A stretch of 6,157 nt of DNA, taken from Oscillospiraceae bacterium. GTDB taxonomy: Bacteria; Bacillota; Clostridia; Oscillospirales; Ruminococcaceae. The position numbers and the translations under genes are program-made. The notes under the pieces were generated by a model that saw only the letters and a program-made list of their open reading frames with translations, had not been told where the DNA came from and searched no databases. The stretch lies in the NCBI GenBank assembly GCA_017440425.1, contig JAFSHJ010000286.1, positions 1 through 6,157 on the forward strand. The letters are read 5' to 3'. Shown in pieces: positions 1 to 5,217 of the stretch. Within the stretch, counting starts at the first letter, position 1. The number at the start of each line of letters is the position of its first letter.

Positions 1-19
1 TAAAGCTTTAAAAAAGCAT

Positions 20-55
20 ATAACGGTCGGAATTTTGCTTCCGACCGTTATTTTT
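20..55 (+). terminator. Intrinsic terminator of an upstream unit
   Basis: A perfect inverted repeat pairs 21-30 (TAACGGTCGG) with 41-50 (CCGACCGTTA). It extends by an A:T pair outside and two A:T pairs inside, giving about 13 bp with a 6-nt loop, and is followed by five T. It would end a plus-strand transcript that starts left of the window. The gene it serves is not visible. Confidence 0.85.
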
Positions 56-88
56 AACGAAAAACAACAATTAGCGCAAAATAAACAG

Positions 89-117
89 TTGAATTTTGTG
101 TTTGATAATGTTATAAT
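89..117 (+). promoter_or_regulatory. Sigma-A promoter of the DUF1508 gene
   Basis: A -35 box TTGAAT (89-94) and a perfect -10 box TATAAT (112-117) are separated by exactly 17 bp. A TG dinucleotide at 109-110 makes it an extended -10 promoter. The predicted start near 124 leaves a leader of about 55 nt before the ATG at 179. The strength of the match suggests high constitutive expression (inference). Confidence 0.8.
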
Positions 118-178
118 TATATCAAGATTCCATATCGAAAAGGAAAACTGTAATATAAAATAGCAGGAGGAAACGATA

Positions 179-547
179 ATGGGTAAATTTGTATTAAAAA
201 CAACAGCAACAGGTTTTAAGTTCGATCTTAAAGCAGGCAACGGCGAAGTAATTGCAACATCCGAAGTTTATACAACCAAGAATGCTTGCCTCAACGGCAT
301 CAACAGCGTTAAGACAAACTGCGTTGGTGAAATTGAAGACCAGACAGTTGAAAACGTTGAAGCTGTTAAGCATCCTAAATTTGAGGTATACACCGACAAA
401 TCCGGTGAATACAGATTCCGCCTTAAGGCTAAAAACGGCGAGATCATCGCTGTATCCGAAGGCTACAAGAGCAAGAGCGGCTGCCTCAACGGCATTGAGA
501 GCGTAAAGAAGAACGCTCCCGAAGCTGAGACTGAAGAAGTTGAATAA
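179..547 (+). CDS. Two-repeat DUF1508 (YegP/UPF0339-like) protein
   Basis: This 122-residue protein is made of two copies of the DUF1508 module, at about residues 4-48 and 68-113, joined by an acidic linker (about 50-62). The repeats share about 25 of 45 aligned positions, including NGE-[VI]-IA-x-SE, the CLNGI motif (Cys37 and Cys102) and the SVK-x-N ending. Two modules in a protein of this size is the usual YegP arrangement. The family has no established biochemical role; it is a small, soluble, presumably cytoplasmic alpha/beta protein with no signal peptide or membrane segment. The ATG is set by a perfect AGGAGG at 165-170, 8 nt upstream. The gene stands alone, with its own strong promoter and a terminator starting 34 nt after the stop, so it is monocistronic. 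The family call is firm; the function is unknown. Confidence 0.93.
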   Translation: MGKFVLKTTATGFKFDLKAGNGEVIATSEVYTTKNACLNGINSVKTNCVGEIEDQTVENVEAVKHPKFEVYTDKSGEYRFRLKAKNGEIIAVSEGYKSKSGCLNGIESVKKNAPEAETEEVE

Positions 548-581
548 TTTTAACCCGAACACCAATAGTTGAATGCTTTCC

Positions 582-619
582 GCACCCGACGGTATTTATG
601 CTGTCGGGTGCATTTTTTT
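582..619 (+). terminator. Intrinsic terminator of the DUF1508 gene
   Basis: GCACCCGAC (582-590) pairs perfectly with GTCGGGTGC (603-611), extended inward by a G·T and a G:C pair around an 8-nt loop. Seven T follow at 613-619. It lies 34 nt after the stop codon and closes a one-gene transcript. Confidence 0.92.
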
Positions 620-628
620 GAAATGAGT

Positions 629-771
629 TCCTCCTGCGCCTGCACCCCGCCGCCCTCGCTCCCGCCTTGCGGGAGACTCCCATAGGGAGTACCGCCACTA
701 AACGTGGCGGCGAGGGCGGCGATGTGCAGGCGCTTTGCGGCACTTCCGGCGAGAGAAAGCGGGAGGAGCGC
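629..771. repeat. GC-rich cloverleaf-forming palindromic element
   Basis: The core at 636-733 is almost entirely base-paired. The outer stem pairs 636-645 with 724-733 (10 bp perfect). After a 2x2 internal loop it continues as 648-659 with 710-721 (12 bp perfect). Inside lie three hairpins: 660-665/669-674 (TCCCGC/GCGGGA, 3-nt loop), 676-681/685-690 (ACTCCC/GGGAGT, 3-nt loop) and 693-698/704-709 (CGCCAC/GTGGCG, 5-nt loop). Looser flanking complementarity pairs 629-634 (TCCTCC) with 762-767 (GGAGGA). CGCTTT (731-736) can alternatively pair with AAAGCG (756-761). The stretch is far more GC-rich than its surroundings and sits between two convergent terminators, so it need not be transcribed. There is no ribosome-binding site or credible gene. 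It is best read as a small dispersed palindromic element of the REP or MITE type; copy number in the host genome is unknown. Confidence 0.75.
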
Positions 772-781
772 AAAACTTTGG

Positions 782-814
782 AAAAACAAAAAACCGCAGC
801 AGTAAGCCACGGTT
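782..814 (-). terminator. Intrinsic terminator of the lysR-type gene
   Basis: Read on the minus strand, AACCGTGGC (814-806) pairs with GCTGCGGTT (800-792). This is nine pairs, two of them G·U, around a TTACT loop. A T-rich tail follows (793-782: six T, one G, five T). It begins 20 nt after the TAA of the regulator gene. Confidence 0.82.
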
Positions 815-834
815 CATAGAATAAAAAGAGATGG

Positions 835-1740
835 TTATTTTGAAAATTCCTCACTGGATGCAATGATCATCTTTTCAAGTTCTTTAGCGGCAATGCTGAG
901 GGTGCGGTCGCTGTGCTTGACAAGGGTGATGTGTCGCTCGGGAAGGTTGTCCTTCAGGTCAAGGACAAAGAAGCTGTTTTGATCGGATTCGCTTTTGATA
1001 AAATCTTCGGGGACAAAGCCGATACCGAGATCGTTTTTGACCATTGGAAGGATCTGCGCAGCGGTAATGGCCTCAATATCGGGGGAAAAGCGGATGCCCT
1101 TTTCGGTGAAGAGATTGGTGTAGAAATCGTGGGTCTGGGTGCTGGAGGGGAGAGAGATAAGGGGATAATCCTCAAGGTCGCGGAGGGAGACGGGTCTCTC
1201 TGCCAATTCCGAGAATGCGCATCCGCAAACTGCAACGTCGTGAATTGTTTTGAGGGGACGCTCTTTAAAATTTTTGTCGGTGACAGAGGGGGAAAGCACC
1301 ACGGCGAAATCCACCAAAGAATTTTTCAGAGCATTGAGAGCCTGAGGGGTGGAGTCGTTGGAGAGGCGGATGCGTATACCGGGATAGAGCTGACGGAAAC
1401 GCTTGAGCACCGGCAGCAGGAAGCAGTGAACGGCAACATAGCACACACCGATGGTTATAACACCGCCGTGAAGACTTTTGTCAAGGGCAAGTTCATCCTC
1501 ACCGGCCTTGATGTGCTCAAAGGCAATGCGGATGTGAGCATAGAGCTTTTCGCCTTCGGGAGTGAGCTGAACACCGCGGTTGGAGCGGATGAAAAGTGTG
1601 CATCCCAGCTGCGCCTCAAGGTTTTTGATGGTTCTTGTGATGTTGGGCTGGTTGTTCAGCAAAACCTCAGCCGCCTGGGTGAAGCTTTTGTGCTTTGCAA
1701 CATAGTAAAATACACGGTAGCTGTCGTAACTTATATACAA
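835..1740 (-). CDS. LysR-type transcriptional regulator
   Basis: This 301-residue protein has the standard LysR-family length and layout. An N-terminal winged helix-turn-helix (about residues 4-62) carries the recognisable SFTQAAE-x-L, QPN-x-TR-x-I and LE-x-QLG-x-LF elements. A linker helix (about 63-90) follows, then a periplasmic-binding-protein-like effector domain (about 91-295) starting at GGVITIGV, with the late GIGFVPEDFI element at 239-248. LysR proteins are cytoplasmic, usually tetrameric, and switch DNA binding when a small co-inducer binds the C-terminal domain; the effector here cannot be read from sequence. The start is TTG at 1738-1740: no in-frame ATG exists before the upstream stop, and AAGAGGTG lies about 7 nt upstream. 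No neighbouring metabolic gene is an obvious target. The divergent upstream gap contains candidate operators and a noncoding unit that may be its target. It ends in its own terminator. Confidence 0.95.
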   Translation of the reverse strand: MYISYDSYRVFYYVAKHKSFTQAAEVLLNNQPNITRTIKNLEAQLGCTLFIRSNRGVQLTPEGEKLYAHIRIAFEHIKAGEDELALDKSLHGGVITIGVCYVAVHCFLLPVLKRFRQLYPGIRIRLSNDSTPQALNALKNSLVDFAVVLSPSVTDKNFKERPLKTIHDVAVCGCAFSELAERPVSLRDLEDYPLISLPSSTQTHDFYTNLFTEKGIRFSPDIEAITAAQILPMVKNDLGIGFVPEDFIKSESDQNSFFVLDLKDNLPERHITLVKHSDRTLSIAAKELEKMIIASSEEFSK

Positions 1741-1760
1741 TTGAGGACACCTCTTACAAA

Positions 1761-1801
1761 TTTTGATTATATCAAAAGAGTATATTGATAATATATATTA
1801 T
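1761..1801. promoter_or_regulatory. Candidate LysR-type operator: two adjacent dyads
   Basis: TTTTGATTATATCAAAA (1761-1777) is a perfect 7-3-7 inverted repeat containing the T-N11-A pattern that LysR-type proteins recognise. A second perfect palindrome, ATAATATATATTAT, lies at 1788-1801. Relative to the predicted rightward start near 1841, their centres are at about -72 and -46, close to the recognition and activation sites of classical LysR promoters. Relative to lysR they fall in the untranslated leader, where binding could block transcription. The region is very AT-rich, so chance palindromes are a real alternative. Confidence 0.5.
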
Positions 1802-1805
1802 ACAT

Positions 1806-1834
1806 TTGAAGTATATTGCAGTTTATATTATAAT
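1806..1834 (+). promoter_or_regulatory. Rightward promoter divergent from lysR
   Basis: TTGAAG (1806-1811) and a perfect TATAAT (1829-1834) are separated by 17 bp, giving a predicted start near 1841. No open reading frame of useful size follows before the hairpin at 1933-1967. The -10 box overlaps that of the opposing lysR promoter by four bases. Confidence 0.5.
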
Positions 1835-1855
1835 ATCATCGTAGAGAAAAGTCAA
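1827..1855 (-). promoter_or_regulatory. Promoter of the lysR-type gene
   Basis: On the minus strand, TTGACT (1855-1850) and a perfect TATAAT (1832-1827) are separated by 17 bp. The predicted start is near 1820, leaving a leader of about 80 nt that carries both candidate operators. A second minus-strand TATAAT at 1771-1766 has no convincing -35 partner. Confidence 0.6.
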
Positions 1856-1967
1856 TAGATAAAATATAATGTATTTTTCTTGAAAAATGTGATAACCACT
1901 GAGAATCATAATAAATACTGATGAGAGCAGAGATGCCGATATCTTTCCCAAAGATATCGGCATTTTT
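1841..1967 (+). ncRNA. Putative small noncoding RNA divergent from lysR
   Basis: The unit is defined only by a 17-bp-spaced promoter on the left and a strong plus-oriented terminator on the right, giving about 127 nt. It contains one further hairpin: ATTTTTC (1873-1879) pairs with GAAAAAT (1882-1888), effectively six pairs closing a CTTG loop. Coding potential is negligible: the first ATG reads four codons, and a 20-codon frame from 1921 runs through the terminator with no ribosome-binding site. It matches no RNA family I recognise. Alternatives are a short antitermination leader that lost its gene, or chance promoter-like sequence in AT-rich DNA. Confidence 0.35.
1933..1967 (+). terminator. 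Plus-oriented intrinsic terminator between two minus-strand genes
   Basis: ATGCCGATATCTTT (1933-1946) pairs perfectly with AAAGATATCGGCAT (1950-1963), giving a 14-bp stem with a CCC loop, followed by T at 1963-1967. The T run is on the plus strand. Read on the minus strand the hairpin is preceded by A and followed by a mixed CTCTGCTCTC sequence, so it is not a classical terminator for the HAD operon. It may still stabilise or mark that operon's 3' end. Confidence 0.8.
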
Positions 1968-1997
1968 GTGTTTTGTCGCTTGATAAATTGATTTTTC

Positions 1998-2714
1998 TCA
2001 CTTATCAATTTGTTGTTTAAGTTGCTCCCAACTTGAAATCGTAAACACATCGTTATAATGTGGTGCGTTGTGTGTTGCACCAACATAGAAAATGGGAAAA
2101 AGCCCGGCGTTTTTGGCACCCAACACATCACATTCATAGTTGTCACCAACATACCAGACATCTTCCGGATATAAATCCGCTTTTTCCAAAGCAAGTTCAA
2201 AAATTTTTCTGTCGGGTTTGCGAAAAAGATATTCGCTGCTTGCAAGGATAAATTCAAAATTGTGTTGAGGGAGCAGCTGCGTAATGTGCTCTTCTACAAC
2301 CTCTCCGCAGTATGAGATGTTACTGATAACGCCTGTGCGGATGTTTTGCTTATCCAAAAAATCCAAAAAATCCACTATACCATCGGTGGGGGTGCAGGTA
2401 TGGGCGGCATTCCAAAAAATTCTGTCAATTTCCTGCGGGCTCAAAGAAAGCTCTATGCCCAAAGATTGATATAAAAATGCGTTGAACATATAGTTCGGTA
2501 TCTCAATTTGGAATAAGTGGTATTTATTGGGGTCATCTCTGTTTAGATAAGAAAAGAGTGTATCGGCGACTGCCTGTACCTCCTCAGGAGTGGAGCTGTG
2601 TTTATTTTTAGTTGCGTATTGCAAAACGGCTCTGGTGCCTGCAATGCCGTCATAAGGAGTTTCATTTACCAATGTTTGACCATAGTCAAACAGAATCATT
2701 TTTGGTTTTTCCAT
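1998..2714 (-). CDS. HAD-superfamily hydrolase-like protein, motif I variant
   Basis: This 238-residue protein has the HAD core of a subfamily I phosphatase-like enzyme: a helical cap after motif I (about residues 15-100) and a Rossmann-like core. Motif I is FDYGQTL, with nucleophile Asp10 and Thr14. Motif II is VISNIS, with Ser131. Motif III is Lys166 in RKPDRKIFELAL, and motif IV is GDNYECD, with Asp191 and Asp196. The usual second Asp of motif I (D-x-D), the acid/base of phosphatases, is Gly12. HAD enzymes commonly hydrolyse small cytoplasmic phosphoesters; with this change the reaction cannot be assumed. The ATG at 2714 has only a weak AGGG about 9 nt upstream, but it lies 23 nt after the DUF3810-like stop, so it is probably the last gene of the operon. 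The superfamily is certain; the substrate is unknown. Confidence 0.92.
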   Translation of the reverse strand: MEKPKMILFDYGQTLVNETPYDGIAGTRAVLQYATKNKHSSTPEEVQAVADTLFSYLNRDDPNKYHLFQIEIPNYMFNAFLYQSLGIELSLSPQEIDRIFWNAAHTCTPTDGIVDFLDFLDKQNIRTGVISNISYCGEVVEEHITQLLPQHNFEFILASSEYLFRKPDRKIFELALEKADLYPEDVWYVGDNYECDVLGAKNAGLFPIFYVGATHNAPHYNDVFTISSWEQLKQQIDK

Positions 2715-2737
2715 AGTAGCATACCCTGGCTGCGCTT

Positions 2738-3970
2738 TTATTGCGCAATGTTTTGTCTGTATTCCGCAAGGAGAAGATCCAGCATTCGTCCGTAGCTGCG
2801 GATGCCGTCGGACTGATTGTTCGCTTTGAGATAGGTGTCGTTTATCTTGTTTGAGGTCTCGGCAATGGGTCCCTCAAATTGCTTCCAGTATTCGCTGTTG
2901 GCGGCATAGTCTCTCAAAATCCCATCGCAATAGGTGTAGTATATCTCAACGAACGCATCGTAATCCACACCGTAAAGTGCGTTCATGGCTCTTGTGAGAG
3001 CTGCAAGATGTCCGCTGTATTTGAAGTCAATGCTTCCCGAAGTGCGACAGGCGAGATATGCAATAAAGTTTGCCTCATCCTCACGCATAAATCCGCGGAG
3101 ATGCGTCTGCTCGTGGCACATTGTAAAGGGGATGTGATAGTCGGGCATATCTACGTTGATGTTGGATTCGGAGGTCATTGGTATAAATATGCCCGCAATA
3201 TCCGCATAAGACATTGCACGGGAGAAAAACACGGGCTTGGGTGTGCTGTAGCGACCTTCAAATATGGGATATCTGGGATAAAGTCCGGAAAATGCATCAA
3301 CGGCAAGGTCTGCGGTGGAGTGGATATCCTGAGAGAGAACAAATACACCGTTTTCGTCCTCTGTAACGTGCTGGCGCAGCTCGTTGGTGGTCTCGGCAAG
3401 ATAGGTGCAAAGTGCGGTCAGCTCCTCAACGGAGGATTTGCGCACCTCAAGACCGCTGTAGTGGGAGAAGGTGAGGCGGTTGTAGTTTATGCCGCCCATA
3501 AGAACAAACATAAAATATCCCACCGAAACAATGGAGAGCAGCACCGAGAAATATCTTGAGCAGAGACGGAGCCTTGCGGTACGCACCGATGGGGCAGGTG
3601 TTTCATCACCGTCGGTGCTCTCGAGTGCAGGCTGATTTTTGCAGCGCACAAGCTTTACAATAAAAACTATCACCGAAATGATAAGCGAAATGCCTCCGAA
3701 AACAATTATCGCCTCTGCCACGGAGAAGGGGAAAAGTCCCGTCACGGCGGTGACGACCTGCGCAATGATGGGATAGACGGAGGAGGACCAAAGCTTTTCG
3801 GTGAGTGCTGCGTTGATGGTGGAGAGATATGTAAGCAGCAGTCCGATGGGGGTGAGCAGCAGGCAGGGCAGAGCCGAAAGCCAGATGCGTCCTGCAGATC
3901 TGTTCTTTTTTTGTGTTGAGAGCTTTGATGTCAAAGTGTTTTTAGGGGGTAAAAAGACAGCGTTTTTCAT
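2738..3970 (-). CDS. DUF3810-like membrane protein with HEXXH zinc-peptidase motif
   Basis: This 410-residue protein has a basic N-terminus (KKNR at about 21-24) and three predicted membrane helices at about residues 30-51, 84-107 and 140-159. Positive residues cluster after helix 2 and before helix 3, so the positive-inside rule puts the large C-terminal domain (160-410) outside the cytoplasm. That domain carries HEQTH (286-290), then MREDEANFIAYLAC, in which Glu299 is a likely third zinc ligand, as in gluzincin-type metallopeptidases. Layout and motif fit DUF3810, a family of uncharacterised predicted membrane zinc peptidases; proteolytic activity is inferred. The ATG at 3970 lies 12 nt after the smr stop with a GGGTG just upstream, so translation is probably coupled. 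The HAD gene follows after 23 nt. Family assignment is good; substrate and role are unknown. Confidence 0.88.
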   Translation of the reverse strand: MKNAVFLPPKNTLTSKLSTQKKNRSAGRIWLSALPCLLLTPIGLLLTYLSTINAALTEKLWSSSVYPIIAQVVTAVTGLFPFSVAEAIIVFGGISLIISVIVFIVKLVRCKNQPALESTDGDETPAPSVRTARLRLCSRYFSVLLSIVSVGYFMFVLMGGINYNRLTFSHYSGLEVRKSSVEELTALCTYLAETTNELRQHVTEDENGVFVLSQDIHSTADLAVDAFSGLYPRYPIFEGRYSTPKPVFFSRAMSYADIAGIFIPMTSESNINVDMPDYHIPFTMCHEQTHLRGFMREDEANFIAYLACRTSGSIDFKYSGHLAALTRAMNALYGVDYDAFVEIYYTYCDGILRDYAANSEYWKQFEGPIAETSNKINDTYLKANNQSDGIRSYGRMLDLLLAEYRQNIAQ

Positions 3971-3982
3971 GTTTGCACCCGT

Positions 3983-4348
3983 TCAAAGCAAGATAATGGA
4001 GATGCCGTGGTTGGCTTTAGCAAAATCACGGTCATAGGATATGTCCGGGCAGGCCTCGATGATGCGGCGGGAGGAGGGATCGAAAGGGGAAAAATCCTCA
4101 CCGCGGACCCAGTCTTTCACAGTACCGGCAAGTTTGCGTGCAGACAGCTCCCTTGCAACGGCAGAGCGGATAGCGCCGCCCCTTCCGGAAGAACCGTAAC
4201 CGTGGATCACCTTGACAACGGTGCAGCCTCCCGCTTTTGCGGTGCGGATAGCCTGAGAGAGCATTTTAAGCGCAGCATCGGCAGTGGGCATCCCGAGTTC
4301 AAGGTTTATAATGTATATTTTTTTTGAGTGTTGGTTGGGTGATGGCAT
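3983..4348 (-). CDS. Standalone Smr-domain (MutS2 C-terminal-like) protein
   Basis: With the start at 4348 this is a 121-residue protein that is nearly all Smr domain. NLELG at about residues 15-19 stands where most Smr proteins have LDLHG. The second hallmark, HGYGSSGRGGAIR (49-61), is intact, with GEDFSPF at 83-89 and a late NHGISIILL. Smr domains bind branched or nicked nucleic acid and in some proteins have endonuclease activity; no substrate can be named here. The frame stays open to 4474, but the extra 42 residues overlap the membrane-protein gene and read as low-complexity Ser/Pro/Phe, so I place the start at ATG 4346-4348. That ATG has no clear ribosome-binding site but lies 4 nt after the preceding TAA, suggesting reinitiation. 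It is the second gene of the operon. Confidence 0.88.
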   Translation of the reverse strand: MPSPNQHSKKIYIINLELGMPTADAALKMLSQAIRTAKAGGCTVVKVIHGYGSSGRGGAIRSAVARELSARKLAGTVKDWVRGEDFSPFDPSSRRIIEACPDISYDRDFAKANHGISIILL

Positions 4349-4352
4349 GGTG

Positions 4353-4580
4353 TTACTTTTTGCTGTCGGAGGGGAGAAGTGTAAAGATGAAAAGCATAAA
4401 GATAACGAACAGCGCACCGATGGTGAGAACGTCACGGAGAGTATCGTCGGAAGAATCGGAAACAGCGGTCTCATCGGAATCGGTGAGGGGGATGTTCATG
4501 TAAGAGGAACGTGCAGAGGGGAAAAGAGTGTTGCGGAGAAGAAGTGCGTTGGAATAAAGACGGTGAATGAAGCCTTTCAT
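4353..4580 (-). CDS. Small single-helix membrane protein, hypothetical
   Basis: This 75-residue protein starts the operon. A perfect AGGAGG lies 7 nt before ATG 4578-4580 and fixes the start; the frame is open upstream but has no comparable signal. The N-terminal part (1-27) is basic and carries RLYSNALLLRNTLF. Then comes an acidic, Ser/Asp-rich stretch (33-50), one strongly hydrophobic helix at about 51-69 (VLTIGALFVIFMLFIF) and a short SDSKK tail. It is therefore a predicted tail-anchored or single-pass membrane protein. No family is recognised. The gene ends 4 nt before smr, and its position ahead of a membrane peptidase gene suggests, but does not prove, a related membrane role. Confidence 0.75.
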   Translation of the reverse strand: MKGFIHRLYSNALLLRNTLFPSARSSYMNIPLTDSDETAVSDSSDDTLRDVLTIGALFVIFMLFIFTLLPSDSKK

Positions 4581-4631
4581 ATGGCAGCCTCCTGAAATTA
4601 TATAGTAATGTAGTGAAAAACGATATATATA

Positions 4632-4660
4632 AGTATAACATGAGAGTTGCGGTTTTGCAA
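4632..4660 (-). promoter_or_regulatory. Promoter of the 4580-1998 operon
   Basis: On the minus strand, TTGCAA (4660-4655) and TATACT (4637-4632) are separated by 17 bp. The predicted start near 4625 leaves about 45 nt before the ATG at 4580, with AGGAGG well inside the transcript. A small inverted repeat, GTTGC (4646-4650) with GCAAC (4657-4661), overlaps the -35 box. The TATAAT at 4602-4597 lies too close to the ribosome-binding site to be used. Confidence 0.5.
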
Positions 4661-4704
4661 CCAAAACAGACAAGGCAGTATCTGGCAGAAGCTGCGGGAG
4701 CGAA

Positions 4705-4749
4705 TTTTCAAGATGAAATATTGAAAAAAGAGAAGAGTTGAGTTATAAT
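4705..4749 (+). promoter_or_regulatory. Promoter and possible operator of the thioesterase operon
   Basis: TTGAAA (4721-4726) and a perfect TATAAT (4744-4749) are separated by 17 bp, placing the start near 4756. A dyad of TTTTCAA (4705-4711) and TTGAAAA (4721-4727), with a 9-bp spacer, overlaps the -35 box and could bind a repressor. The dyad's significance is uncertain in AT-rich DNA; the promoter itself is strong. Confidence 0.7.
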
Positions 4750-4783
4750 AAACTACGGAAAACATAGAAAAGGATTGACTGAA

Positions 4784-5194
4784 TTGGATAACATCGAGGC
4801 AAAAGACTATACCGAATGGGCGAAAGGATATTTTGGAAACGACAGATTTGCCACCAAAACTACCGGAATTGAAATTGAAGAGGCACGCGAAGGCTATGCA
4901 AGATGCTCTCTTAAAATAGAAGATAAACACCTCAGCGCAATGAATGCGGTAATGGGCGGAGCGCTTTTTACAATGGCAGATTTTACATTTGCCATAGCCG
5001 CAAACTCCGGACAGCAGCACACCGTGCTCATGACAAGCAGCATCGTATATCTCTCCCCGGCAATAACCTCTAAGTTAACAGCAGAGGCAAACTGCATAAA
5101 AGCGGGAAAACGCACCTGCACCTATTGCGTTGACATTTTTGATGATAAGGGTGTCAAGGTGGTCACCGCAACCTGCGTGGGACACAGAGTGTAA
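4784..5194 (+). CDS. PaaI-like hotdog-fold acyl-CoA thioesterase
   Basis: The protein has 136 residues with the chosen start. It is a single hotdog domain of the PaaI type, which forms oligomers in the cytoplasm and hydrolyses acyl- or aryl-CoA thioesters. The signature helix region is HLSAMNAVMGGALFTMADF (49-67), with the expected catalytic Asp66. The His of the usual HGG is Met57. Later strands SSIVYLSPA and TCTYCVDIFDDKG, and the final VTATCVGHRV, are typical. The start is a choice between two TTG codons: the one at 4775 directly abuts the AAAGGA ribosome-binding site, whereas TTG 4784-4786 lies 9 nt downstream of it and is preferred. The gene is first in a two-gene operon, 23 nt before the next ATG. 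The family is certain; the acyl substrate is not evident. Confidence 0.92.
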   Translation: MDNIEAKDYTEWAKGYFGNDRFATKTTGIEIEEAREGYARCSLKIEDKHLSAMNAVMGGALFTMADFTFAIAANSGQQHTVLMTSSIVYLSPAITSKLTAEANCIKAGKRTCTYCVDIFDDKGVKVVTATCVGHRV

Positions 5195-5217
5195 TTTTAA
5201 CATATTGGAGTAAAAAG

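Noticed and set aside
550..810. Open frame of 86 codons on the minus strand through the GC-rich element
   Set aside because: It reads through a palindromic element and two terminator regions, lacks a ribosome-binding site, and its Gly-rich middle is produced by the inverted repeats.
1766..1771. Minus-strand TATAAT as an alternative lysR promoter
   Set aside because: No -35-like hexamer lies 16-18 bp upstream, whereas 1827-1855 offers TTGACT with a 17-bp spacer.
913..1788. Open frame of 291 codons antisense to the lysR-type gene
   Set aside because: The opposite strand encodes a full LysR-family protein with intact HTH and effector domain. The antisense product shows no recognisable domain and has no promoter or ribosome-binding site at its start.
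1899..1925. CTGAGA and CTGATGAG strings suggesting a TPP riboswitch or hammerhead ribozyme
   Set aside because: The remaining conserved parts are absent: no second thi-box block, and no GAAA strand or cleavage-site helix in the right place.
1921..1983. Twenty-codon plus-strand reading frame in the candidate small RNA
   Set aside because: It has no ribosome-binding site and runs through the terminator stem and T run, so the message would end before the stop.
2879..3559. Open frame of 226 codons antisense to the DUF3810-like gene
   Set aside because: It is a shadow of a gene with clear membrane helices and a HEXXH motif on the minus strand; the antisense frame has no translation signal.
4349..4474. 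Extended N-terminus of the Smr protein (start at 4474, 163 residues)
   Set aside because: The extra 42 residues overlap the small membrane-protein gene, are low-complexity Ser/Pro/Phe and precede the Smr domain without homology. ATG 4348 fits coupling to the preceding stop.
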